64,000 bases of DNA, taken from positions 124,001-188,000 of the forward strand of contig NZ_JBGVSA010000003.1 of NCBI RefSeq assembly GCF_041807905.1, read 5' to 3'. Position 1 is the stretch's first letter, and every line of letters starts with the position of its first letter. Below the pieces are notes generated by a model. That model was not told where the DNA came from and did no database searches. It worked only from the letters and a program-made list of their open reading frames with translations. A program made the translations under genes and the position numbers. Source of the stretch: JBGVSA01 sp041807905. Lineage in GTDB: Bacteria; Pseudomonadota; Gammaproteobacteria; Burkholderiales; Rhodocyclaceae. Shown piece after piece: positions 47,123 to 54,527 of this stretch.

Positions 47123-47896
47123 ATGAGCAATCCTTTTGATCTGTCGGGCAAGGTTGCCCTGATTACCGGTGCGGCACAGGGCATCGGCGCAGCCATCGCC
47201 ATCAAGATGGCCGAAGCGGGCGCCTCCGTCATCGCTGCCGACTTCGCACCGATGACTGACGAGACCAAGACCGGCCTGGAAGCCGCCGTCGCCAAGACCG
47301 GCGGCAAGTTCTGGTACCTCAAGGCCAACCTGACCGAAGCGGGCGCTCCGCAACGCGTCATCGACGAAGCCGTGAAGCTGGCGGGTCAGGTCGACATCCT
47401 CGGCAACGTCGCCGGCACCATCCGCCGCGCTCCGTTCCTGGAGCACACCGAAGAGGACTTCGACTTCGTCATGAAGATCAACCTCTACGCACCGGTGTAC
47501 CTGTCGCAGGCCTTCTGCCGCCACGTCGTCGGCCGCAACGGCAAGGGCAAGATCATCAACATCTGCTCGATGCTGTCGTACCAGGGCGGCATCCTGGTGC
47601 CGGGCTACACGGCTTCCAAGCACGGCATCGCCGGCATCACCAAGCTGATCGCCAACGAAATGGCCTCCAAGGGCATCAACTGCAACGGCATCGCCCCGGG
47701 GTACATCGCCACGGCCAACACCGCGCCGATCCGCGCTGACGAAGCCCGCAACAAGGCGATCCTGGACCGCATCCCCGCCGGTCGCTGGGGCCAGCCGGAA
47801 GATCTGGCCGGCACCGCCGTGTTCTTGGCAGCCGAAGCTTCGGACTACCTGAACGGCACGATCGTCAACGTCGACGGCGGCTGGCAGGCCCGCTAA
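47123..47896 (+). CDS. kduD: KduD-type short-chain dehydrogenase
   Basis: 257 aa SDR. The cofactor loop is TGAAQGIGAAIA, the catalytic Ser is in INICSMLSYQGG, and the Tyr/Lys pair is in YTASKHGIAG. The segments SMLSYQGGILVPGYTASK, GIAPGYIATANT and LDRIPAGRWGQPEDL closely parallel E. coli KduD. It reduces/oxidises 2,5-diketo-3-deoxygluconate and 2-keto-3-deoxygluconate. NAGxxRR is replaced by NVAGTIRR. A terminator follows. Confidence 0.9.
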   Translation: MSNPFDLSGKVALITGAAQGIGAAIAIKMAEAGASVIAADFAPMTDETKTGLEAAVAKTGGKFWYLKANLTEAGAPQRVIDEAVKLAGQVDILGNVAGTIRRAPFLEHTEEDFDFVMKINLYAPVYLSQAFCRHVVGRNGKGKIINICSMLSYQGGILVPGYTASKHGIAGITKLIANEMASKGINCNGIAPGYIATANTAPIRADEARNKAILDRIPAGRWGQPEDLAGTAVFLAAEASDYLNGTIVNVDGGWQAR

Positions 47897-47939
47897 GACC
47901 CTGCGCGGTGTGACGCACGCACCGCACATCGGGTTACAA

Positions 47940-47974
47940 ACCCCCGAGCGCGCAGGCGCCGGGGGTTTTTCTTT
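47940..47974 (+). terminator. Intrinsic terminator of kduD
   Basis: CCCCCG-A-GCGC, loop GCAG, GCGC-CGGGGG, then TTTTTCTTTT. It is a strong stem with a long U tract 44 bp after the kduD stop, separating the uronate genes from argC. Confidence 0.9.
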
Positions 47975-48031
47975 TGCACGCTACAATACCGGTTTGGCCA
48001 CTCGCGCCGAACAGCCCCCACAGGTTCGACC

Positions 48032-48991
48032 ATGACGTACAAGGTTTTCATCGACGGCCGCCACGGCACCACCGGTCTGAAGATCGACGAACGCCTCGCG
48101 CAGCGCGAGGAGATCGAAGTCCTCACGATCCCCGAAGACAAGCGCAAGGACACCGCAGTCAAGGCCGAGTACATCAACAGCGCCGACGTGGTGTTCCTGT
48201 GCCTGCCGGACGCCGCTTCGAAAGAATCAGTCGCGCTGCTCGCCCCCGGCAACACGCGCACGCGTTTTCTCGATGCCAGCACCGCACATCGCACCAATCC
48301 CGACTGGGTCTACGGTTTGCCCGAACTGAACGCAGGCCAGCGCGACCGTATCCGCAACGCGCAGAAAGTGGCCGTGCCGGGCTGCCACGCGAGTGGCTTC
48401 ATTCTGCTCGTGCACCCGCTGGTCGCAGGCGGCATCGTGAGCGCCGACCATCCTTTCAGCACGTATTCGGTGACCGGCTACACCGGCGGCGGCAAGGAAA
48501 TGATCGCCAGCTACGAAGCGCCCGCAGAACTGCCCGACAGCATGAAGAGCCCGCGCTTCTACGCGCTCGGCCTGCAGCACAAGCACCTGCCCGAGATGAA
48601 GACGATCTCCGGCCTGACGAATGCGCCGTTGTTCACACCCATCGTCGGCAACTTCGCGCAGGGCCTGGTGGTGTCGGTGCCGCTCGTGAGCCGCACGCTT
48701 GCCAAGCGCACCGACCCGCAGTCGCTGCACGACTACTTTGCCGATTACTACAAGGATGAGGTTTTCGTGCGCGTGCAGCCTTTCGGCGACCCGTCGGCGC
48801 TCGACAACGGCTTCCTGCCGGCCACCGCATGCAACGACACCAATCGCGCCGAGCTGTTCGTCTTTGGCCATGCCGACCAGATTCTGCTGGCGTCGCGCTT
48901 CGACAACCTTGGCAAGGGCGCTTCCGGAGCCGCCATCCAGTGCATGAACATCATGCTCGGCCTGGAAGAGACCCGCGGACTGGCCGCCTGA
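48032..48991 (+). CDS. argC: ArgC, N-acetyl-gamma-glutamyl-phosphate reductase (type 2)
   Basis: 319 aa, the short type 2 form. N-terminal KVFIDGRHGTTGLKIDERL binds NADP; the catalytic Cys is in KVAVPGCHASGF; the His is in GLQHKHLPEM. It reduces N-acetyl-glutamyl phosphate in arginine synthesis, the same pathway as argJ at the left edge. It is isolated from other arg genes here. Confidence 0.97.
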   Translation: MTYKVFIDGRHGTTGLKIDERLAQREEIEVLTIPEDKRKDTAVKAEYINSADVVFLCLPDAASKESVALLAPGNTRTRFLDASTAHRTNPDWVYGLPELNAGQRDRIRNAQKVAVPGCHASGFILLVHPLVAGGIVSADHPFSTYSVTGYTGGGKEMIASYEAPAELPDSMKSPRFYALGLQHKHLPEMKTISGLTNAPLFTPIVGNFAQGLVVSVPLVSRTLAKRTDPQSLHDYFADYYKDEVFVRVQPFGDPSALDNGFLPATACNDTNRAELFVFGHADQILLASRFDNLGKGASGAAIQCMNIMLGLEETRGLAA

Positions 48992-49049
48992 ACCCCACCC
49001 CAACCTTCTATCGCGCGCAGCGCCTACGCTGCGCGCGCCTCACGGACTC

Positions 49050-49643
49050 ATGGATCTTTTCGCCCGCATATCGCAGCATTTCCAGGACAGCGTGCAAGTC
49101 AAGATCGATGCCGCCGAGCTGCTCGCCGGCCCCATCCTGGAAGCCACCGACCTGATGGTCCAGAGCCTGCTCGGCAACGGCAAGATCCTCGCCTGCGGCA
49201 ATGGCGGATCGGCCGCCGATGCGCAGCGCTTTGCCGCGCGCCTGTCCGGCCGCTTCGAGCGCGAACGCCCCGAACTGGCGGCGCTGGCACTCGGCGCCGA
49301 CAGCGCGCTCCTGACATCCTTGTCGTGCGACCACGATTTCTCGCAGGTCTTCGCCAAGCAGGTCCGCGCATTGGGCCAGCCGCACGACGTGTTGCTCGTG
49401 CTGTGCACCAGCGGCGAATCGCCCAACATCATCGAGGCGGTCACCGCCGCGCACGAACGCGACATGCGCGTGATCGCACTCACCGGCAAGGGCGGCGGCG
49501 AGCTTGCGCAACGTTTGCGTGACACCGATGTCCATGTGTGCGTGCCGAGCGACCGCGCGGCGCGCATCGAAGAAACGCACGTCCTTGCCATCCACTGCCT
49601 GTGCGACGGCATCGACTGCATGTTGATGGGAGAAGAAATTTGA
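49050..49643 (+). CDS. SIS-domain protein, DiaA/GmhA type
   Basis: 197 aa. The SIS fold is shown by ILACGNGGSAADAQRFAARL, LLVLCTSGESPNIIEA and VIALTGKGGGEL. The neighbouring dolP-like gene, with rsmI and yraN further left, matches the E. coli yraN-diaA-dolP order, favouring DiaA (DnaA-binding initiation factor) over phosphoheptose isomerase GmhA. Both share this fold, and sequence reading cannot fully separate them. Confidence 0.8.
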   Translation: MDLFARISQHFQDSVQVKIDAAELLAGPILEATDLMVQSLLGNGKILACGNGGSAADAQRFAARLSGRFERERPELAALALGADSALLTSLSCDHDFSQVFAKQVRALGQPHDVLLVLCTSGESPNIIEAVTAAHERDMRVIALTGKGGGELAQRLRDTDVHVCVPSDRAARIEETHVLAIHCLCDGIDCMLMGEEI

Positions 49644-50302
49644 AGCGCCAATTGATCAGCCCGAACCTCAAGCTCATCGCTGCGACCGCTTCGCTCGCAG
49701 TGCTCGTCCTGCAAGGCTGCGTGCCGATCGTCGCTGCCGGCGTGGGCACCGGCGTCGCCGCCACCATCGACCGCCGCCCCTATGGCACGCAGGTCACCGA
49801 CAACGAAATCGAAATCAAGCTCGGCAACCAGATCAGCAGCAAGTTCGGCGACACCCGCGCCCGCGTGGTCGTGACCTCGTTCAACCGCTGGGTGCTGCTC
49901 ACCGGCCAGACCGCCGACGAAGCGGGCAAGGCAGAGGCCGAACGCATGGCGCGTGCCTATCCCAACGTCGCGCAGGTGTTCAACGAGCTGACCGTGGGCT
50001 GGCCGGCTTCGCTGACGACGCGCTCCAACGACACGCTGATCACGTCCAACCTCAAGGCGCGCCTGATCAATACCGACGGCATTTCCGCCAATGACATCAA
50101 GGTCGTCACCGAGCGCAATACCGCGTTCCTGATGGGCCTGGTCACGCAACGCGAAGCCAGCATCGCGGTGGATGTCGCCCGCACCACCAAGGGTGTAGAG
50201 CGCGTGGTGCAGGTCTTCCAGATCATCAGCGACGAAGAGGCCAAGCGTCTGTCCCCGCCGCCGGCGGGCGACCAGTCCGCGCCAGCGGCCACCCCGCGCT
50301 GA
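49640..50302 (+). CDS. BON-domain outer-membrane lipoprotein, DolP (YraP)-like
   Basis: 220 aa from a TTG at 49640 that overlaps the stop of the SIS gene; no ATG or GTG gives a complete signal peptide. Signal sequence KLIAATASLAVLVLQGC has a lipobox ending in Cys. Two BON domains follow (about residues 48-115 and 125-195; e.g. RVVVTSFNRWVLLTGQT and DIKVVTERNTAFLMGLV). DolP supports outer-membrane integrity and localises to division sites. The C-terminus ends in a Pro/Ala tail. Confidence 0.87.
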   Translation: MKRQLISPNLKLIAATASLAVLVLQGCVPIVAAGVGTGVAATIDRRPYGTQVTDNEIEIKLGNQISSKFGDTRARVVVTSFNRWVLLTGQTADEAGKAEAERMARAYPNVAQVFNELTVGWPASLTTRSNDTLITSNLKARLINTDGISANDIKVVTERNTAFLMGLVTQREASIAVDVARTTKGVERVVQVFQIISDEEAKRLSPPPAGDQSAPAATPR

Positions 50303-50350
50303 TCGCGCTGTGCGCGGGCACGGCCATCCAGAGCCACGCCCGCGCCGTTC

Positions 50351-51088
50351 TCACAGAACCTTCACTCGCTTTGCGGCCAAGGTACGGGCCGTCACCAAGC
50401 ACGTCACCCGGCGTGCACCCGCGCGCTTGAGAGTGCGGGCCAGTTCATCGCATGACGTGCCGCTGGTCATCACGTCGTCCACCACCACGACATGCAGGCC
50501 GTCGAAGCGGCGTGTGCAGACAAAGGCTCCGCGCAAGTTATTGCGGCGCCCACGCAAGCGCAGTCCTGTCTGGTGCGGCGTGTCGCGCGCACGGTCGACC
50601 GCACGAATCCACACGGGCACGCCAACGGCTTGTCCGATGCGGCGCGCCAATTCCATGGACTGGTTGAAACCGCGCTCCCGCAAGCGGCGCGGATGCAGCG
50701 GCATGGCGACGATCGCGTCGACCTGCTCGTCCGGCCACGCCTGCGCCATGCGGGTTGCGAACCAGCCGGCCAGCTCGAAGCCGTGCCCCGCCTTCAGCGA
50801 CAGCAACAATTCACGAACCGGAAAGGCGTAGACGAACGCGGCATGCGTCGCGTCGAAGTGCGGCAGGCGATGCAGGCAACGCCCGCAGGTGGCACCGCGC
50901 AGTGTAGGCAGGCCGCACAGCGCGCAGCGTTGATCCGGCAGTTGCGGCAAATCCGCCATGCATGCCTCGCACACCGGCGCGAGGCCGGAGCGCGCTCCGC
51001 ACACATGGCAACGCGCCGGCCAGATCTGCGCAAAGACTTGGTGCAGGCACGGAATCAGCGATTGCAGGCACGGCCGGACAGAAGGCAT
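50351..51088 (-). CDS. ComF family phosphoribosyltransferase-like protein
   Basis: 245 aa from the ATG at 51088 (MPSVRPCLQSLIPCL). The N-terminal zinc-finger-like region has paired Cys (CHVCGARSG, CEACMADL, CALCGLPTLRG, CGRCLHRL). The C-terminal phosphoribosyltransferase fold has the PRPP loop VVVVDDVMTSGTSCDELA. ComF proteins are linked to DNA uptake and recombination during transformation. It is divergent from bioB. Confidence 0.9.
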   Translation of the reverse strand: MPSVRPCLQSLIPCLHQVFAQIWPARCHVCGARSGLAPVCEACMADLPQLPDQRCALCGLPTLRGATCGRCLHRLPHFDATHAAFVYAFPVRELLLSLKAGHGFELAGWFATRMAQAWPDEQVDAIVAMPLHPRRLRERGFNQSMELARRIGQAVGVPVWIRAVDRARDTPHQTGLRLRGRRNNLRGAFVCTRRFDGLHVVVVDDVMTSGTSCDELARTLKRAGARRVTCLVTARTLAAKRVKVL

Positions 51089-51121
51089 CTTGCAGGCGGA
51101 GGAAGTGGTCGGCGCGACGGG

Positions 51122-51127
51122 TATAAT
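51122..51127 (+). promoter_or_regulatory. bioB promoter -10 (TATAAT)
   Basis: A perfect TATAAT 83 bp before the bioB ATG in the 121-bp comF/bioB divergent spacer. No good -35 is seen at 17 bp, so an activator or a weak -35 may be involved. Confidence 0.6.
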
Positions 51128-51209
51128 GCGCCGCGACCCGCTTGCCCCGCCCCGCCGTGCGTCAAGCACGCCGCGCAGGCTCCACGAATACATCATCGAA
51201 GGCTGTGCC

Positions 51210-52211
51210 ATGACCACCACGCCCCCCGTCGCCGCGAGCGAGATCAAGATCCACCGCAAGTCCACCGAACCGCAGGCGCCACAGCGCTGGTCGGTGGAAG
51301 AAGTGCAGGCGCTGCTCGACATGCCGCTGATGGACCTGATCTTCCGCGCGCAACAAGTGCACCGCGAACACTTCGATCCCAACGCCGTCCAGCGCAGCAC
51401 GCTGCTGTCGATCAAGACCGGCGGCTGCTCGGAAGACTGCGGCTACTGCTCGCAATCCAAGCGCTACCAGACCGGCGTCGAGAAGGAAGAGATGCTGTCG
51501 CTGGACGAGGTCGTCGAGAAGGCCCGTCAGGCAAAGGAGGCTGGCTCGTCCCGCTTTTGCATGGGTGCCGCCTGGCGCGGACCCAAAGACAAAGATCTCG
51601 AACCCGTGCTCGACATGGTCCGCGAGGTCAAGGCGCTGGGGCTGGAGACCTGCGTGACGCTCGGCATGCTGCGCGACGGCCAGGCCGAAAAGCTCAAGGC
51701 CGCGGGTCTGGATTACTACAACCACAACATCGACACCGCTCCCGAACTGTACGGCGAGATCATCACCACGCACTCGCAGGCCGATCGCTTCGACACACTC
51801 GACCGCGTGCGCGATGCCGGCATCAACGTGTGCTCCGGCGGCATCATCGGCATGGGCGAATCGCGCCGTGGCCGCGCCGCCATGATCGCCCAGCTCGCCA
51901 ACATGGAGACGCCGCCCGAATCGGTGCCCATCAACAGCCTCGTCGCCGTCGAAGGCACGCCGCTGGCCGACATGCCGCGCATCGATCCGTTCGAGTTCGT
52001 GCGCACCATCGCCGCTGCACGCATCGCCATGCCGACGAGCTATGTGCGCCTGTCCGCCGGCCGCCGCGAGCTCACCGATGAGGCCCAGGCGCTGTGCTTC
52101 CTCGCCGGTGCGAACTCGATGTTCTATGGCGACAAGCTGCTCACCACCGGCAACCCGGACGTTGACGGCGACAACGCACTGCTCGGCCGACTCGGCATGA
52201 AAACTGTCTGA
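51210..52211 (+). CDS. bioB: BioB, biotin synthase
   Basis: 333 aa radical-SAM enzyme. The 4Fe-4S cluster Cys are C73, C77 and C80 in GGCSEDCGYC; YNHNIDTAPELYGEI, GGIIGMGES and the C-terminal AGANSMFYGDKLLTTGNP are family blocks, including ligands of the auxiliary cluster region. It inserts sulfur into dethiobiotin. No other bio gene is adjacent. The ATG at 51210 is selected because upstream in-frame sequence overlaps comF. Confidence 0.98.
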   Translation: MTTTPPVAASEIKIHRKSTEPQAPQRWSVEEVQALLDMPLMDLIFRAQQVHREHFDPNAVQRSTLLSIKTGGCSEDCGYCSQSKRYQTGVEKEEMLSLDEVVEKARQAKEAGSSRFCMGAAWRGPKDKDLEPVLDMVREVKALGLETCVTLGMLRDGQAEKLKAAGLDYYNHNIDTAPELYGEIITTHSQADRFDTLDRVRDAGINVCSGGIIGMGESRRGRAAMIAQLANMETPPESVPINSLVAVEGTPLADMPRIDPFEFVRTIAAARIAMPTSYVRLSAGRRELTDEAQALCFLAGANSMFYGDKLLTTGNPDVDGDNALLGRLGMKTV

Positions 52212-52235
52212 CGCGTCAGCCACGCGCTCAAAAAG

Positions 52236-52260
52236 AAGCCCGCTCGATGCGGGCTTTTTT
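52236..52260 (+). terminator. Intrinsic terminator of bioB
   Basis: AAGCCCGC, loop TCGAT, GCGGGCTT followed by a T tract, 25 bp after the bioB stop. Confidence 0.9.
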
Positions 52261-52277
52261 GTTGGCCAACATTAACG

Positions 52278-52303
52278 AAAAAGGCCCGGCACATGACCGG
52301 GCC
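52278..52303 (-). terminator. Intrinsic terminator of the ParB-like lipoprotein gene
   Basis: On the minus strand GGCCCGG, 7-base loop, CCGGGCC, then TTTTT, 20 bp after the stop. Together with the bioB terminator it forms back-to-back terminators for convergent genes. Confidence 0.85.
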
Positions 52304-52323
52304 CGCTCCTCTACCGCTCCAGC

Positions 52324-53520
52324 CTACAGGCCGTGCGCGGACTTGTAGTTCAGTGTGTAGGCGATCTTGCCCGGCTTGGTGTCGGACATGGTCTTCAGCA
52401 GATCGCCGAAAGTGCCCTTGTTGTACGCCTTGCCACCGTTGATGGGCGAGAGCTTGCCCAGATCGGTACCGGTCTTGCCGGCGATGATCGGATCGGTGGC
52501 ATTGGACATCAAGGTCGACGCGTTCCACACCGCACCCAGGTAGCCGGTGTCGGTCGACGGATCGGTGATGCCGGTATTGAGCTTGGTGAGGTCGTAACTC
52601 GCAAGGTTGAAGCTCGCGTTGCCGCGCAGCCACTCGGCCCAGTAGAACTCCAGGTAATCGGGGCTGGAAGCCGGCTTGCTGTAACCCACGTCACGCGTGA
52701 AGTACACCAGCGAACGGAACACGTCGTTGGTCATGCCGTTCCTGAAGCCCAACCCCGCCGGCAGTTGCGCGGTGGTGATCGTCTGATCGTTGCCATTCTT
52801 GAGCCACAGATAATTGTTGCTCTGCATCTGCGTCCAGAACGCCGAGCCCGAGTACGCCGAAAGGTTGTTGCGCACCAGCACGTGCACCACCAGGTCGGGG
52901 CCGCCGTCCGGCACTTCGTAGTAGGTCGACAGGCCATGGTGACCGTCGGTGAGGTAGAGCGAATCGCCGTTCGGGCCGACCACGACCGTGCCGAGTACCG
53001 AGGTGTCGCGCAGCGTCGTATCGGTCACCGTGCAGACAAAGCTCGTCGAATCCTTGAGCGTGGACGTGGCCGACCACGTCGCAACACCCGTCATGCCTTC
53101 ATCGGCGCAGAAATCATCGAACTTCTTCGCAACGTCCACCTCGTAGCGGCCGAGCTTGTAGTAGACCTGATCGAATCCAAGACCGCCCTGCGTCGGCTTG
53201 AGCGCCGACAGCTTGACCGCCAGCACGTTGCCCGCCACTGCACTGGCCCACACACCCGGCGCAACGGAAGACGAAGACGACGACGCGACGCTTGAAGACG
53301 ACGTGGACGCCGCGCTCGACGACGCGCTGGAGGCCGCCGACGAACTCACGGACGAAGTAGAGCTTGAGCTGCGCGACGACGTGGAAGAGGACGACGACGA
53401 ACTCACACCGCTCGGGCTGCTGGAGTCGTTGTTGTTGTCGTCACCGCCGCATGCCGTCAGCATGCTCAGCATCATCACAACCAGCGTCGAGCCGGCAACC
53501 GAACGTGCAAACCTCTTCAT
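52324..53520 (-). CDS. Lipoprotein with serine linker and ParB-like (ParBc_2) domain
   Basis: 398 aa. Signal peptide with a lipobox ending at C24 (SMLTAC), GGDDNNN, then a serine-dominated linker at about residues 33-87, as in secreted polysaccharide-active lipoproteins. The folded part (about 105-398) matches the putative ParB-like nuclease family (PF08857): LKPTQ at 107-111, FDQVYYKLGRYEVD, KKFDDFC, VVVGPNGDSLYLTDGHH (DGHH at 192-195) and YLEFYWAEWLRGN. No enzymatic function is proven for this family. An exported ParB/sulfiredoxin-like fold is unusual. It lies between bioB and flgJ. Confidence 0.75.
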   Translation of the reverse strand: MKRFARSVAGSTLVVMMLSMLTACGGDDNNNDSSSPSGVSSSSSSSTSSRSSSSTSSVSSSAASSASSSAASTSSSSVASSSSSSVAPGVWASAVAGNVLAVKLSALKPTQGGLGFDQVYYKLGRYEVDVAKKFDDFCADEGMTGVATWSATSTLKDSTSFVCTVTDTTLRDTSVLGTVVVGPNGDSLYLTDGHHGLSTYYEVPDGGPDLVVHVLVRNNLSAYSGSAFWTQMQSNNYLWLKNGNDQTITTAQLPAGLGFRNGMTNDVFRSLVYFTRDVGYSKPASSPDYLEFYWAEWLRGNASFNLASYDLTKLNTGITDPSTDTGYLGAVWNASTLMSNATDPIIAGKTGTDLGKLSPINGGKAYNKGTFGDLLKTMSDTKPGKIAYTLNYKSAHGL

Positions 53521-53528
53521 CGCGACAT

Positions 53529-53547
53529 CCTTTGTTCAAAACAAAGG
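53529..53547 (-). promoter_or_regulatory. Hairpin enclosing the ribosome site of the ParB-like lipoprotein gene
   Basis: On the minus strand CCTTTGTT, loop TTG, AACAAAGG form a perfect 8-bp stem. Its 3' arm contains the only purine-rich ribosome site (AAAGG), which ends 8 bases before the ATG at 53520. Translation should be hindered unless the stem opens. Confidence 0.6.
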
Positions 53548-53617
53548 GCGTCACGCTACCGAGGCGATATGACGACGCCGTGACAGAGATATGACAGACG
53601 CAGACAGGGCGGATTTA

Positions 53618-54514
53618 TCAGCCGCGCGCGGATGCGGCCGAAGCCATCAGGCGTTGGCGCAGCGCGTTGCCGTTGATGACGCGGGCGAGCTTGTCCGCAT
53701 ATGACGGGTCGGTCGCGTAGCCGCCTTCCTGCAATGCGCGTGCGAAGGCGTGGCCATCGGTCTTGCCGGCGACCTTGGCGTAGCGCGGCGAGTTGCCGAC
53801 GAGATCGGCGTAATCCTGAAACGCCTGCTCATACGAATCGTAGGCACGAAAGCGCTCTACACGCACTTTGCGCTGGCCGTTTTCGTATTCGACGGTACGC
53901 GCCTCGACCACCTTGCCGGTCCAGTTGCTGCCCGCCTTGATGTTGAAGAGGTTGTAGCTTGGTGTGCCGTCCTTGTTGCGGATCTGCGACTTGCCCCAAC
54001 CCGTTTCCAGTGCGGCCTGCGCGATGAGAAAGTGCGCGGGCACGCCCAGCGATTGCGCAGCCTTGGCGGCCTGCGGCCAGGTTGCGTCGACGAACGCCTG
54101 TGGCGTGGTCGGCACTTTGTCGCCAGAGGCTGCGTGCGCGGCGGCCGCGCGAGCCGCATCGAGCGACAGGGGCACGTTAGCGGCAGTCGTTGTGCTGGTT
54201 GCGGCGGCGTTCTGGGCAGCGGCCGCCTGCGCGCCCATCTGCTTTTCCATCATGTCGGCCAGTCCGATGCCACCGCGCTGCGCCATCATCGCGGCCAGTT
54301 GTTGGTCGTACAGGCCTTGGTAGAAGCGTGTCGTCTCGCTGCCCGTCGCGTCGGACGTGACGGTGGCATCGCGCATCGACTTGAGCATGTTTTGCAGGAA
54401 CAACGCTTCGAACTGTTGCGCCGCGCTCCTGATCGCCGCCGGCGAATTGTCCTTCGACATGCGTTTGAGGGCAGTCAGGCTGTTCGGGTCGAGTGTGTTG
54501 ATCTGGTCAAGCAT
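53618..54514 (-). CDS. flgJ: FlgJ, rod-cap protein and peptidoglycan hydrolase
   Basis: 298 aa from the ATG at 54514. The N-terminal rod-binding domain (about residues 20-105; AAQQFEALFLQNMLKSMR and GGIGLADMMEKQMG) is followed by an Ala/Thr-rich linker. The C-terminal glucosaminidase domain (about 148-295) has the catalytic Glu in AQAALETGWGKSQ and the YNLFNIKAGSNW block. It opens peptidoglycan for the rod. It is the last flg gene; no flgK or flgL follows. Confidence 0.97.
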   Translation of the reverse strand: MLDQINTLDPNSLTALKRMSKDNSPAAIRSAAQQFEALFLQNMLKSMRDATVTSDATGSETTRFYQGLYDQQLAAMMAQRGGIGLADMMEKQMGAQAAAAQNAAATSTTTAANVPLSLDAARAAAAHAASGDKVPTTPQAFVDATWPQAAKAAQSLGVPAHFLIAQAALETGWGKSQIRNKDGTPSYNLFNIKAGSNWTGKVVEARTVEYENGQRKVRVERFRAYDSYEQAFQDYADLVGNSPRYAKVAGKTDGHAFARALQEGGYATDPSYADKLARVINGNALRQRLMASAASARG

Positions 54515-54527
54515 GGCGCGGCGCTCG

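Noticed and set aside
52324..53520. Serine-linker lipoprotein as a polysaccharide-degrading enzyme
   Set aside because: The linker resembles those of secreted carbohydrate enzymes, but the folded domain shows ParBc_2 blocks and no glycoside hydrolase or lyase motif.
53198..53572. Plus-strand frame encoding an Asp/Glu-rich 124-residue protein
   Set aside because: It is the antisense shadow of the serine linker of the ParB-like lipoprotein; the acidic run is explained by reverse-complemented Ser codons.
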